Below are positions 25,794-34,949 of a stretch of 64,000 nt of DNA, piece after piece. The stretch covers positions 62,001 to 126,000 of the forward strand of contig CANQWR010000001.1 of NCBI GenBank assembly GCA_947627625.1, read 5' to 3'. The DNA is from an uncultured Ruminococcus sp. (lineage in GTDB: Bacteria > Bacillota > Clostridia > Oscillospirales > Ruminococcaceae). The translations under genes were made by a program, and so were the position numbers. Position 1 is the stretch's first letter. Each line of letters opens with the position of its first letter. A model generated the notes under the pieces. That model was not told the origin of the DNA, did not search any database, and worked only from the letters and a program-made list of their open reading frames with translations.

Positions 25794-26437
25794 GAGCAGT
25801 ATTTGAGAAATGCGGGAGAGCAAAATATATATCACATCTTGACCTGAACCGCTGTATGCTTAGGACTTTCAGGCGGTCAAAACTGCCGATATGGTACACG
25901 GAGGGCTTCAATCCGCACCCGTATTATAGTTTTCCGCTTGCCTTGTCACTGGGATTCGAGAGTTCCTGCGAAATAATTGATTTCAACATAACGGACGACA
26001 ATATGACACACGAGGAGATTCAGAACCGCCTGAACGAGGTAATGCCCGAGGGAATGCGGATAGTATCAATTTCGGAGCAGGTGAGGAAAATAACCGCCAT
26101 AACAAAAGCAGAATACAGTTTTTCACTTGTTTCGGAAGATTCAACGGAAATATATGACGCTGTTATGGAACTCCTTGCAGAGCCTGAAATTTTAGTTGAA
26201 AAAAGAACAAAGAAAGGCGTTAAAACAATTGACATAAGCGGTGATGTGGAAATCGTATCATGTGAACTCACAAGCGGTTCAGTTGATATGGTGATACGCT
26301 TGCCTGCGGGAACTCAGACAAACTATAATCCGATGCTTTTCATTGACGCACTGAAAAAAGTGTCGGCTATTCCTTTTGAAACGGCTAAAATACGTCGTAT
26401 AGGAATTTTCTGCGGAGACGGTAAAAGATTTCACTGA
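25781..26437 (+). CDS. DUF2344 (TIGR03936) radical-SAM-linked protein
   Basis: A 218-residue protein with the family opening VFEKCGRAKYISHLDLNR and YTEGFNPHP. It is found almost always with, or fused to, the TIGR03960 radical SAM protein and overlaps it here by 13 bp. Its function is unknown. AGGGAGAG sits 7 bases before the TTG at 25781; the GTG at 25775 is too close to that site but cannot be excluded. Together with the upstream gene it probably forms a two-protein enzyme (inference). Confidence 0.84.
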   Translation: MQRLRAVFEKCGRAKYISHLDLNRCMLRTFRRSKLPIWYTEGFNPHPYYSFPLALSLGFESSCEIIDFNITDDNMTHEEIQNRLNEVMPEGMRIVSISEQVRKITAITKAEYSFSLVSEDSTEIYDAVMELLAEPEILVEKRTKKGVKTIDISGDVEIVSCELTSGSVDMVIRLPAGTQTNYNPMLFIDALKKVSAIPFETAKIRRIGIFCGDGKRFH

Positions 26438-26454
26438 AAAATTTCTTGTTTCCA

Positions 26455-26615
26455 TCACAGGGGGTTCGGGGGATACGTCCCCCCGACGGGGGTCTGGGGG
26501 CAGAGCCCCCTGCCCCTTATCATTCTAAAAGGGGTTTGGAGGCGGAGCCCCCAACAGTGCGGGAGACAACTGCCCCTAATCTTTCTAACGGGGGCTTGGG
26601 AGTGAAGTCCTCAGT
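26455..26615 (+). repeat. Degenerate composite repeat, copy 4
   Basis: Shortened A-type pieces include GGGGGTTCGGGGGATACG, GTCTGGGGGCAGAGCCCCC with CTGCCCCTTATCATTCTAA, and two further decayed GGAGGCGGAGCCCCC-type pieces. They lie in the 487-bp gap 26438-26924; the rest of that gap holds the rplS promoter and leader. Confidence 0.75.
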
Positions 26616-26760
26616 GCCTTTCTGTACAGAAAACGAAAAGCGAGAGTTATATTATATAGCAAAAATCCACAAAAAAATATTTTTTGACGAAAAATTTTTT
26701 ACGGAATTTTCAACGGTTCTGCCGTTTCGGAAAATCATGAAAAAAATTTCTGAAAAACAC

Positions 26761-26789
26761 TTGCAATTTTCGGAAAAGTGTGTTATTAT
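26761..26789 (+). promoter_or_regulatory. Promoter for rplS
   Basis: TTGCAA (26761-26766), 17-bp spacer, TATTAT (26784-26789). Transcription would start near 26796, giving a leader of about 130 nt. Confidence 0.75.
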
Positions 26790-26795
26790 ATAAAG

Positions 26796-26924
26796 GCATT
26801 TGAAATCCGCTTGCTTTTTACAAGGCAGGTGAGAGTTAATGCCGTAAGACATTAAATCGGACAGTCCTCTGCATATTATCTCACAAATTGCAAGAATGTT
26901 CGGAAATTTTAGGAGGAATTAAAA
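26796..26924 (+). ncRNA. Putative L19 mRNA leader (autoregulatory)
   Basis: The leader ahead of rplS can fold with an outer stem GGCATT/AATGCC (about 26794-26845) enclosing CTTG/CAAG, followed by single-stranded sequence and AGGAGG. Position and length fit the ribosomal-protein L19 leader known in Firmicutes. I could not run a covariance model, so the identity is an inference. Confidence 0.5.
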
Positions 26925-27275
26925 ATGGATGCACTCAAACTAATAAGCCAGTCGAGCATGAAGGAAAATGCTCCGAAATTTGACGTTGGCGACACCGTAA
27001 AGGTACACGTTCAGATTAAAGAGGGCGACAACAAGTCTCGTATACAGGTATTCGAGGGTACTGTTATCGCAAAGAAACACGGCGGTATCAGTGAGACTTT
27101 CACGGTAAGGCGTGTAGCACACGGCTGTGGTATCGAGAGAGTTTTCCCCGTTCACTCTCCCGCTGTTGACAAGGTAGAGGTCATAAGACACGGTAAAGTA
27201 CGCCGTGCAAAGCTCTACTACCTCAGAGACAGAGTGGGCAAGGCTGCAAAGGTAAAGGAACAGATTCGCAAGTAA
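26925..27275 (+). CDS. rplS: 50S ribosomal protein L19
   Basis: A 116-residue L19 with the conserved [46 protein letters not shown] and [14 protein letters not shown]. It sits at the 30S-50S interface. AGGAGG precedes the ATG. It stands alone rather than with rimM-trmD, and it is followed by a terminator, but it is succeeded on the same strand by lepB, rbgA and rnhB, the usual Gram-positive order. Confidence 0.98.
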   Translation: MDALKLISQSSMKENAPKFDVGDTVKVHVQIKEGDNKSRIQVFEGTVIAKKHGGISETFTVRRVAHGCGIERVFPVHSPAVDKVEVIRHGKVRRAKLYYLRDRVGKAAKVKEQIRK

Positions 27276-27297
27276 GAGGGTTGTCGGAAATTTTTTC

Positions 27298-27381
27298 GGG
27301 AACAGATGTCCGTCGGGACGTTCTGTTCGGAGCATCTGTTCCCTGCTTCTGCAAAATTACGGGACTTTTCGTCCCTTTTTT
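27298..27381 (+). terminator. Double hairpin with terminator after rplS
   Basis: A first stem of 11 bp (GGGAACAGATG / CATCTGTTCCC, 27298-27343) is followed by a compact GGGAC-TTTTC-GTCCC hairpin and T6 (27361-27381), a clear intrinsic terminator. Confidence 0.85.
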
Positions 27382-27407
27382 GATATAATATGAAAGGCGG
27401 TGCTGTT

Positions 27408-28139
27408 GTGGACGAGAATGAAAAGTCCGATGTCCTTGACGAGGAAGCGAAAGATACTCAGGAGACCGCAGAAGATGAAGATGAGGAGGACGAGGACTCA
27501 GGCGAAAAGGCACGGATAAGTTTCACAGACTTCATAGAAATTGTCGAGTCAACACTAATTACCATATTTGTGATAGTTATGATTTTCACGTATCTCCTGC
27601 ACCCTGTAAATATTGTGGGACACTCCATGTACCCCACTCTCAACAACTACCCTGACGACAAGAGTTCCGACAAAGTTTTCATGTCAACTGTCTACTTCGG
27701 GATAGACTACGGTGACATACTTGTAATAGACAACCACGAGACACATCTGATTGACGAAAACGGACAGGCTTACGTCCCCGACGATGTCACTCCGCTCAAC
27801 GAGTGTATAATAAAGAGAGTTATAGCGACAGGCGGACAGACTATAGATATAAAGGACAATCAGGTCATAGTGGACGGTGAAGTCCTTGAAGAACCCTACA
27901 TTGCAACAGGTTCGACTACTTATGACCTTGGTGCTTTTGACGGACAGTATCCGTTTACCGTTCCCGAGGGGTACTATTTTGTAATGGGCGACAACAGAAA
28001 TCACTCCTCCGACAGCCGTGATGCTAAAGTCGGACTTGTCAGCGAGAGTCAGGTTTACGGAAAGGCAATTGTGAGATACTCACCGATAGAGAGATTTCAT
28101 ATTTTAACTAATTCGTGGAAAGAGTCCGCAAATGACTGA
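27408..28139 (+). CDS. lepB: Signal peptidase I (first of two tandem copies)
   Basis: A 243-residue type I signal peptidase. A long acidic N-terminal cytoplasmic tail is followed by one membrane segment (about 52-68). Catalytic Ser lies in GHSMYPTL, Lys in IIKRVIATGG, and box E is MGDNRNHSSDSR. It cleaves signal peptides outside the membrane. The GTG at 27408 is favoured because AAAGGCGG lies 7 bases upstream; the ATG at 27390 has no site and directly follows TATAAT. It overlaps the second copy by 8 bp. Confidence 0.9.
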   Translation: MDENEKSDVLDEEAKDTQETAEDEDEEDEDSGEKARISFTDFIEIVESTLITIFVIVMIFTYLLHPVNIVGHSMYPTLNNYPDDKSSDKVFMSTVYFGIDYGDILVIDNHETHLIDENGQAYVPDDVTPLNECIIKRVIATGGQTIDIKDNQVIVDGEVLEEPYIATGSTTYDLGAFDGQYPFTVPEGYYFVMGDNRNHSSDSRDAKVGLVSESQVYGKAIVRYSPIERFHILTNSWKESAND

Positions 28140-28719
28140 TTCCGCAGGGAAGTCCAACTCAAAATTTTCAAGATTTTCGGAATTTACAGAGACACTCATC
28201 ATATCAATTTTCATTGCAGTAATGATTTTCACCTATATATTCAGTGTCGTGACGGTAAAGGGAGACTCCATGAGAGAAACTCTCTGTTCGGGCGACAGGG
28301 TTTTTGTCAATATGCTGTCGAGAGATTTTGCACAGGGCGACATAGTCATTATAAACGCCGAGCGTTCTTTTACTCTTGACGACAGCGGAAATCTGACCGA
28401 AAACAGGGGAATAGGTGAGACAATAGTCAAGCGTGTTATAGCTTCTGGCGGACAGTCCGTTGACATAGATTTCACAAGGGGGACTGTCCGTGTGGACGGT
28501 GTTGTCCTTGACGAAAAATATCTTGAAAACGGTCTGACACACATGGACGGCGGTGCTTTTACGGGACACTACCCCGTGACCGTCCCCGATGGATATTATT
28601 TTGTAATGGGTGACAACAGGAGCGGTTCAAAGGACAGCCGTTCGGCGGAGATAGGTTTTATCTCGGAGGACAGCATAGTCGGAGAGGTGATGTTTGTACT
28701 TTTCAGACCACACGAGTGA
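28132..28719 (+). CDS. lepB: Signal peptidase I (second tandem copy)
   Basis: A 195-residue paralogue of the preceding protein: a short N terminus, membrane segment (about 20-40), GDSMRETL with the catalytic Ser, IVKRVIASGG with the catalytic Lys, and MGDNRSGSKDSR. Both copies keep the same insert beginning near a DDSGN or DENGQ block, so they arose by local duplication (inference). Its ATG overlaps the first copy's stop. Two active signal peptidases may divide substrates. Confidence 0.93.
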   Translation: MTDSAGKSNSKFSRFSEFTETLIISIFIAVMIFTYIFSVVTVKGDSMRETLCSGDRVFVNMLSRDFAQGDIVIINAERSFTLDDSGNLTENRGIGETIVKRVIASGGQSVDIDFTRGTVRVDGVVLDEKYLENGLTHMDGGAFTGHYPVTVPDGYYFVMGDNRSGSKDSRSAEIGFISEDSIVGEVMFVLFRPHE

Positions 28720-28731
28720 ATGGGGGATGTT

Positions 28732-29613
28732 ATGGAAAATATTGACATGAAACCAATACAGTGGTTTCCCGGACACATGGCTAAGACAAGACGTGTTATA
28801 GCGTCAAATCTGAAACTTGTGGACGCTGTTGCGGAAGTGATAGATGCAAGAGTGCCAATGGGGAGCAGGAACCCCGAAATTGACTCTCTCACGGCAGGAA
28901 AGCCGAGAATACTCCTGATGAACAAGTGCGACCTTGCCGACCAGAATGCAACTTCAATTTGGATAAACTATTTCAGGAACAGGGGCATTTCTGCAATTCC
29001 TGTTGACTGCAAATCGGGAAAAGGTCTCAATAAACTAATGCCCACGCTCACAAATGACGTTCTCAGGGAACTGATGGAGAAGAGGAGTAAAAACCACATG
29101 ACGGGTATGCCTGTGAGACTTATGGTTCTGGGGATACCGAATGTCGGGAAGTCCTCACTGATAAACCGCCTTGCGGGTTCAAAGCGTGCGGAAGTGGGCG
29201 ACAGACCTGGTGTCACACGCACTAAGCAGTGGGTGAAGATAGAGAACAGCAACGCTGAACTTCTCGATATGCCTGGGGTGTTGTGGCACAAATTTGACGA
29301 CCAGAGTGTTGCACTGAAACTCGCTTTTACGGGTGCTATAAAGGACGACATTCTCGACACGGAAACCCTTGCTATGAAGTTGCTGCTTTTTCTTGCCGAA
29401 AAATATCCCGACTCTCTCACTACACGCTATAAAATTGAGATTTCAGGACAGGAGACAGGTCTTGAACTGCTTGAAAAAGTCGGCAGAAAAAGGGGTATGA
29501 TAATATCGGGCGGAGAGGTAAACACGGAGAGAGCTTCTATAACAGTCCTTGACGAGTTCAGGGGCGGTAAACTGGGGCGTATAACTCTCGAATTGCCTGA
29601 GAAGAGAGGTTGA
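28732..29613 (+). CDS. rbgA: Ribosome biogenesis GTPase YlqF/RbgA
   Basis: A 293-residue circularly permuted GTPase: G4 (MNKCDL, about 64) comes before G1 (GIPNVGKSS, about 135) and G3 (DMPG). The opening IQWFPGHMAKTRR is diagnostic. It acts in late 50S assembly. The ATG at 28732 follows GGGGGA; the ATG at 28720 lies on top of that site. Confidence 0.94.
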   Translation: MENIDMKPIQWFPGHMAKTRRVIASNLKLVDAVAEVIDARVPMGSRNPEIDSLTAGKPRILLMNKCDLADQNATSIWINYFRNRGISAIPVDCKSGKGLNKLMPTLTNDVLRELMEKRSKNHMTGMPVRLMVLGIPNVGKSSLINRLAGSKRAEVGDRPGVTRTKQWVKIENSNAELLDMPGVLWHKFDDQSVALKLAFTGAIKDDILDTETLAMKLLLFLAEKYPDSLTTRYKIEISGQETGLELLEKVGRKRGMIISGGEVNTERASITVLDEFRGGKLGRITLELPEKRG

Positions 29614-29617
29614 CCTG

Positions 29618-30250
29618 ATGAGTAAAACTGTACTGCACAGGGAGCTTTTTGATTTTGACAGCGAAATCAGGAGGGAGAACAAAATTATATGCGGTGTGGA
29701 CGAAGCGGGCAGAGGTCCTCTTGCGGGGGACGTTTACGCCTCGGCAGTCGTCTTTGAAGAGGGAGTTTTGATTGACTATCTCAACGACAGCAAAAAGCTG
29801 TCCGAAAAAAGGCGTGAGGAGCTTTTTGACACAGTAAAGGAAAAAGCCCTTGCGTACTGCATAGCGACAGCGAGTGTTGAGGAGATAGACAGGCTGAATA
29901 TTCTCGGGGCGACAATGCTTGCAATGAAGAGGGCAGTAGATGGTCTGGGAGTAGTTCCCGATATGGCTCTTGTGGACGGCAACAGGATCCCCGAAAATAT
30001 GCCGTGCAAAGTCATGTGCATAGTCAAGGGCGATTCAAAATCCGCATCGATTGCAGGGGCTTCCGTGCTTGCAAAAGTCGCAAGAGACAGGTATATGTGC
30101 GGACTTGCGGAGAAGTACCCCGAATACGGCTTTGAGAGACACAAGGGTTATCCGACAAAGTTTCACTATGAGATGATTGAAAAGCACGGCGTTCTTGATG
30201 TTCACAGAAAGACGTTTCTGAAAAAGATTCTTGGTGACAGCGATGACTAA
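29618..30250 (+). CDS. rnhB: Ribonuclease HII
   Basis: A 210-residue RNase HII that removes ribonucleotides from DNA. The active site is visible as GVDEAGRGPLAG (Asp-Glu), VDGN and KGDSKS, with the GASVLAKVARD block. It is separated from rbgA by 4 bp and overlaps yraN by 8 bp, the usual rbgA-rnhB-yraN order. Confidence 0.96.
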   Translation: MSKTVLHRELFDFDSEIRRENKIICGVDEAGRGPLAGDVYASAVVFEEGVLIDYLNDSKKLSEKRREELFDTVKEKALAYCIATASVEEIDRLNILGATMLAMKRAVDGLGVVPDMALVDGNRIPENMPCKVMCIVKGDSKSASIAGASVLAKVARDRYMCGLAEKYPEYGFERHKGYPTKFHYEMIEKHGVLDVHRKTFLKKILGDSDD

Positions 30251-30620
30251 TGCTGAGACAGGGAAAATTGGCGAGGAGTATGTTTGCGGGTATCTCAAAG
30301 AAATGGGGTACAGCATACTTGCGAGAAATTACCGCATAAGGGGCGGTGAGATAGACATAATCGCTGAAAATGACGAGTTTATAGCGTTTGTCGAGGTGAA
30401 GTCACGCCGTCCGGACAGCCTTGTCAGCGGTTTTGAAGCTGTCGGTGAGAGAAAAAAGGGACTTATAATAAAGACAGCCTGCGACTATTGCAGGAAAAAT
30501 CCTACGGATTTACAGCCGAGATTTGATATTGCACAGGTTACTGTCGGGAATGGGGTAGTTCTTGATATTGACTATATTTTTAATGCCTATGATACTACAG
30601 GCTATGATTTTATTTTCTGA
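30243..30620 (+). CDS. yraN: YraN family endonuclease-like protein (UPF0102)
   Basis: A 125-residue protein with the restriction-endonuclease-like core GEEYVCGYLKEMGY, GGEIDIIAE and FVEVKSR. Its function is unsettled; members are predicted nucleases. I chose the ATG at 30243 (GGTGA 5 bases upstream) over TTG 30231 and GTG 30234. It overlaps rnhB by 8 bp. Confidence 0.92.
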   Translation: MTNAETGKIGEEYVCGYLKEMGYSILARNYRIRGGEIDIIAENDEFIAFVEVKSRRPDSLVSGFEAVGERKKGLIIKTACDYCRKNPTDLQPRFDIAQVTVGNGVVLDIDYIFNAYDTTGYDFIF

Positions 30621-30629
30621 GGTGATTCT

Positions 30630-32123
30630 ATGTTCTACAACAGCACAAGGAACAACAGCGTTAAAGTTACGTCCGCAGAGGCGATTATACAGGGAATTTC
30701 GTTTGAGGGCGGACTGTTTGTGCCGGACAGCATTCCGAAACTTACAGCCGATGATATAAAAAAGATAGGTGATATGAAGTACGCCGACAGGGCTTTTTAT
30801 ATCTTTTCAAAGTACCTGACGGATTTTTCGGAGACTGAAATACACTACTGCACCGATAACGCCTATTCGACAAAAAATTTTGACACGGAGAATATAGCCG
30901 AACTTGTAAAGCTCTTTGACGGGGCGTATATGCTCGAACTGTGGCACGGTCCGACCTGTGCGTTCAAAGACATGGCTTTGCAGATACTCCCGTATTTTCT
31001 GACGACTTCCGTCAAAAAGACGAAACTTGACAAGAAGATAGTGATACTCGTTGCGACTTCAGGCGACACGGGAAAGGCTGCACTTGAGGGCTTCAAAGAC
31101 GTTGAGGGAACTTCAATTCTGGTTTTCTATCCGCAGGACGGAGTAAGCCCCATGCAGAAGAGACAGATGAAAACTCAGGAGGGTTCAAACGTCGGAGTAT
31201 GTGCTATAAAGGGCAATTTTGACGACTGCCAGAACGGAGTAAAGGCGATTTTCACGGATTCGGAGGTCAAAGAGACTCTAAGCAGTAACGGCATGATGTT
31301 TTCGAGTGCAAACTCAATAAACTGGGGCAGGCTTGTACCGCAGATAGTTTATTATGTGTCGTCCTATGCGGAACTCCTGAAAAAGGGCGAGATTTCGGAG
31401 GGCGAGAAGATAAACATAGCCGTACCCACGGGGAATTTCGGAAACATTCTTGCGGGCTACTACGCAAAGCACATGGGAGTACCCGTGAACAAGCTGATAT
31501 GTGCGTCAAATATAAACAAAGTTCTCACGGACTTTATAAATACGGGTGTCTACGATAGAAACAGGGAGTTTTACACGACTGTTTCGCCGTCTATGGACAT
31601 TCTGATTTCGAGCAACCTGGAGAGACTTCTCTATCTCCTGACAGATAAAAATGATTCCCTTATAAGAGAGTGGTTCGGAAAACTGAGTACAGAGGGCAGA
31701 TATGAAGTGAGTGAGAGTGTCAAAGAAAAGCTGTCGGAGGAGTTCTGGGCAGGTTTCTGTGACGACACCGAGACAAAAAAGACTATTCACGACATATACG
31801 AGAAGTATTCCTACACTTGCGATACTCACACAGCCGTTGCGGTGAAAGTGTACGGGGACTACGTTGCACAGACGGGCGACAGGACAAAGACTGTCATAGC
31901 GTCAACGGCAAGCCCCTACAAGTTCAGCGACACAGTTCTTGAAGCTATAGAGGGCGGGGAGACTGTTGCGGACGAGTACGGAAAAGTAGACCGCATAGCG
32001 AAACTTTCGGGGATACCTGTCCCCACGTCACTTTCCGAATTAAAAGACAAGCCTGAGAGATTCAGCGACTCAATAGACAAGTCGGAGCAAAAAGAGTACG
32101 TCCTCGGAAAACTCGGAATATAG
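30630..32123 (+). CDS. thrC: Threonine synthase
   Basis: A 497-residue PLP enzyme converting O-phosphohomoserine to threonine. The PLP lysine is in CAFKDMALQ (about residue 113) and the phosphate-binding loop is AVPTGNFGN. Length and the N-terminal FEGGLFVPDSIP fit the long (yeast/E. coli-like) class. GAGGTGA precedes the ATG. It is in line with yraN (9-bp gap) but has no other threonine genes beside it. Confidence 0.95.
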   Translation: MFYNSTRNNSVKVTSAEAIIQGISFEGGLFVPDSIPKLTADDIKKIGDMKYADRAFYIFSKYLTDFSETEIHYCTDNAYSTKNFDTENIAELVKLFDGAYMLELWHGPTCAFKDMALQILPYFLTTSVKKTKLDKKIVILVATSGDTGKAALEGFKDVEGTSILVFYPQDGVSPMQKRQMKTQEGSNVGVCAIKGNFDDCQNGVKAIFTDSEVKETLSSNGMMFSSANSINWGRLVPQIVYYVSSYAELLKKGEISEGEKINIAVPTGNFGNILAGYYAKHMGVPVNKLICASNINKVLTDFINTGVYDRNREFYTTVSPSMDILISSNLERLLYLLTDKNDSLIREWFGKLSTEGRYEVSESVKEKLSEEFWAGFCDDTETKKTIHDIYEKYSYTCDTHTAVAVKVYGDYVAQTGDRTKTVIASTASPYKFSDTVLEAIEGGETVADEYGKVDRIAKLSGIPVPTSLSELKDKPERFSDSIDKSEQKEYVLGKLGI

Positions 32124-32126
32124 TCC

Positions 32127-32819
32127 ATGAGTTTGTATGCAATAGGGGATTTGCACCTGTGTTTCGGCGTGCCGTCAAAGACTATGAGTATATTTTCGGG
32201 TTGGGAGGACTATCAGGAGCGTATTGAGGAGAACTGGAAAAAGACTGTCAAGGACGGTGACACGGTAGTCATTGTCGGAGATTTTTCTTGGGGAATGTCT
32301 CTTGAGCAGGCTCTGCCCGACTTTGAGTTTATAGAAAAACTTCCGGGCAGTAAAATAGTCCTGAAAGGCAATCACGACTACTGGTGGACTACTAAAAAGA
32401 AGATGGAGGATTTTTTTGCACTCCACAACATAGAGAGTGTAAAAATTCTCCACAACAACCACTACAGATATGAAAATATCGGCATATGCGGTACAAGGGG
32501 CTGGGTGAGCATATCGGGGGAGGTTCAGGACGAAAAAGTTCTGAAACGTGAGGAGCAGAGACTTGAGTGTTCCATAAATTCGGCACTTGCGGAAAATCTT
32601 GAACCCGTCGTCTTTATACACTATCCGCCTGTTTTCGCATCGGGTGTGAATTACGGAATACTCGACATACTCTACAAATACGGCGTGAGCGACTGTTACT
32701 ACGGTCATATACACGGGCGTTCCGCACACAACCTGTGCGTGACGGGCAGTTCCGACGGCTTGAATTTTCACCTTGTTTCAGGTGATTATTTACAGTTTGT
32801 TCCCGAAAAAGTCAAATGA
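32127..32819 (+). CDS. Calcineurin-like metallophosphoesterase
   Basis: A 230-residue metallophosphoesterase with all metal motifs: GDLHL near residue 7, GDFSWG, GNHDYWW, HYPP and GHIHG. The YWW form after GNHD marks the clostridial cytosolic subgroup of unknown substrate. It starts 3 bp after thrC with a weak ribosome binding site, so it probably depends on coupling. Confidence 0.88.
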   Translation: MSLYAIGDLHLCFGVPSKTMSIFSGWEDYQERIEENWKKTVKDGDTVVIVGDFSWGMSLEQALPDFEFIEKLPGSKIVLKGNHDYWWTTKKKMEDFFALHNIESVKILHNNHYRYENIGICGTRGWVSISGEVQDEKVLKREEQRLECSINSALAENLEPVVFIHYPPVFASGVNYGILDILYKYGVSDCYYGHIHGRSAHNLCVTGSSDGLNFHLVSGDYLQFVPEKVK

Positions 32820-32916
32820 GATTGTGCAAAATGCAGAACTCGTAAATTTTTGTGGAAATATTTTTTTGAATGTGGTATAATATACCAAGTATGTTATATA
32901 ATAATGGAGGATTATC

Positions 32917-34266
32917 ATGAGCTTAAAATCATCAAACAAGACAGATGTAAACACAACCGAACTGGTTATGACTATTGATGCGGAGACTTTCGAGAAGGCA
33001 GTCGAGAGGGAGTATCAGCGTCAGAGGAGAAATATCGTTATCAAGGGCTTCAGAAAGGGTCACGTATCCAGAAAGCTCGCAGAGAGGACTTTCGGAGAGG
33101 GTGCTTTTTATGAGGGAGCAATAAATTCACTCGTAGGTCCCGAGATAGACTCCGCAGTCAGGGAGACAGGTCTCAACCTTGTTGACAGACCGAGCGTTGA
33201 GGTCAATTCAATAGACAAGGAAAACGGTGTTGAATTTAAGGCGATATGCGTGACAAAGCCCGAGATAGAGATTTCCGACTACAAGGGAATGATAGTTCCC
33301 AAGAGAAGCGTCAAGGAGATTACCGATGCCGACATTGACGAGCAGATAGATATAATCAGAAAGAAAAATGCAAGGATAGTTTCTGTTGACGACAGACCCG
33401 CACAGATGGGCGACGAAGTTGTCATAGATTTTGAGGGATTTTTCGGGGACGAGCCTTTTGAGGGCGGTAAAGGTGAAGACCACCCCCTCCGTCTGGGAAG
33501 CGGTCAGTTTATTGCAGGCTTTGAGGAGCAGATAGTCGGACACAATGTCGGTGACAATTTTGACGTTAATGTCACTTTCCCCGAGGACTACCAGATGACT
33601 GACTATGCAGGAAAAGACGCTGTTTTCAAGTGCAGTCTCAAAGAGATAACATATGAGGAACTCCCCGAGATAGACGACGAACTCATAAAGGATGCTACCG
33701 ACTTTGACACTGTTGAGGAGTACAGAGCTGACATAAGGACAAAGCTTGAGGAGTCCGCAAAGAGACAGTCCGAGTCCGCATTTGAGAGTGCAATTCTTGA
33801 AAAACTCATAGAGAAAGTTGACGCACCTATCCCGAACTGTATGTTTGAGCAGAGAATAGACGCTCTTGTAAATATGTTTGACCAGCAGCTCCGTCAGCAG
33901 GGCATGGACTTAAAACTCTACTACCAGTACACGGGTATGGACGAGGATTCGTTCAGAGACACCTACAGGGAGAGGGCAGTAAGTGAAGTCAAGCTGAGGC
34001 TTGCTCTTGAAAAGATTGCTGAACTTGAAAATATAGAGATCTCTGAGGAGGAACTCAACAAGGGACTTGAGGAAGTCGCAGCTGCAAACAATGTCGACGT
34101 TGAGACAATCAAGAGGTTTATCCCCATTGGCGACTACACAGAGGATTTGAGAGTGCAGAAAGCTGTTGAACTTGTGAAAGAGAACGCCGTTGCGGAGATA
34201 CCCGTTGAGGAGGAAACTCCCGCTGAGGAGGGAACTCCTGCTGAGGGTACAGAAAACGCTGAATAA
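32917..34266 (+). CDS. tig: Trigger factor
   Basis: A 449-residue ribosome-bound chaperone. The N-terminal ribosome-binding domain has GFRKGHV (usually GFRxGxxP; the Pro is missing here). An FKBP-type prolyl isomerase domain (about 160-240) has GDEVVIDFEG and GSGQFIAGFEEQ, followed by a long helical C-terminal domain and an acidic Pro/Glu/Thr tail. AATGGAGG precedes the ATG, and a TATAAT lies at 32876-32881. tig-clpP-clpX is a classic order that links folding of new proteins with their degradation. Confidence 0.96.
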   Translation: MSLKSSNKTDVNTTELVMTIDAETFEKAVEREYQRQRRNIVIKGFRKGHVSRKLAERTFGEGAFYEGAINSLVGPEIDSAVRETGLNLVDRPSVEVNSIDKENGVEFKAICVTKPEIEISDYKGMIVPKRSVKEITDADIDEQIDIIRKKNARIVSVDDRPAQMGDEVVIDFEGFFGDEPFEGGKGEDHPLRLGSGQFIAGFEEQIVGHNVGDNFDVNVTFPEDYQMTDYAGKDAVFKCSLKEITYEELPEIDDELIKDATDFDTVEEYRADIRTKLEESAKRQSESAFESAILEKLIEKVDAPIPNCMFEQRIDALVNMFDQQLRQQGMDLKLYYQYTGMDEDSFRDTYRERAVSEVKLRLALEKIAELENIEISEEELNKGLEEVAAANNVDVETIKRFIPIGDYTEDLRVQKAVELVKENAVAEIPVEEETPAEEGTPAEGTENAE

Positions 34267-34274
34267 TCAAATCA

Positions 34275-34307
34275 GGACTGCCGTCTTTGAAACACTAAAC
34301 GGCAGTC
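34275..34307 (+). terminator. Hairpin between tig and clpP
   Basis: A 9-bp stem (GACTGCCGT / ACGGCAGTC) with a 14-nt loop and only a short T-run. It may partly terminate or stabilise mRNA rather than separate the operon fully. Confidence 0.5.
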
Positions 34308-34350
34308 TTTGAAAATAATGAGAATTACAGAAAGAAAGGGCGATATATGT

Positions 34351-34941
34351 ATGAGTTTGGTACCTTACGTTGTTGAACAGACAGGTAGGGGTGAGAGGTC
34401 CTATGACATATTCTCACGCCTGCTGAATGACAGAATAATCATGCTCTCGGAAGATGTGAACAGCACTACGGCAAGTCTTGTCGTGGCACAGCTTCTCTAT
34501 CTGGAGAGTCAGGATTCCGAAAAAGATATTTCGCTTTATATAAACAGTCCGGGCGGTTCGATAACAGACGGAATGGCTATTTACGACACTATGAACTATA
34601 TAAAGTGTGACGTTTCCACGATCTGTATCGGTATGGCTGCATCTATGGGAGCGTTTCTGCTCTCCTCCGGAACAAAGGGAAAACGTATCGCCCTGCCGAA
34701 CAGTGAGATAATGATCCATCAGCCCCTTATAGGCGGAGGGGGACTTTCGGGACAGTGTACCGATATAAAGATACACTCAGACCACCTTCTCAGAACACGC
34801 CGTAAGATGAACGAGATACTCTCTGCCAACACGGGAAAACCTTTGGAGCAGATTGAACAGGACACAGAGCGTGACAACTATATGACCGCACAGCAGGCAC
34901 TTGAATACGGTCTTATAGACAAGGTTATCGAAAAGAGGTAA
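34351..34941 (+). CDS. clpP: ATP-dependent Clp protease proteolytic subunit
   Basis: A 196-residue ClpP serine protease. Catalytic Ser is in [11 protein letters not shown], His in MIHQPL and Asp in ERDNYMT. It forms the 14-subunit degradation chamber used with ClpX and ClpC, both encoded downstream. The start at 34351 gives the family N terminus [28 protein letters not shown] lies upstream, so the frame extension from 34309 is rejected. Confidence 0.97.
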   Translation: MSLVPYVVEQTGRGERSYDIFSRLLNDRIIMLSEDVNSTTASLVVAQLLYLESQDSEKDISLYINSPGGSITDGMAIYDTMNYIKCDVSTICIGMAASMGAFLLSSGTKGKRIALPNSEIMIHQPLIGGGGLSGQCTDIKIHSDHLLRTRRKMNEILSANTGKPLEQIEQDTERDNYMTAQQALEYGLIDKVIEKR

Positions 34942-34949
34942 TCCGATAG

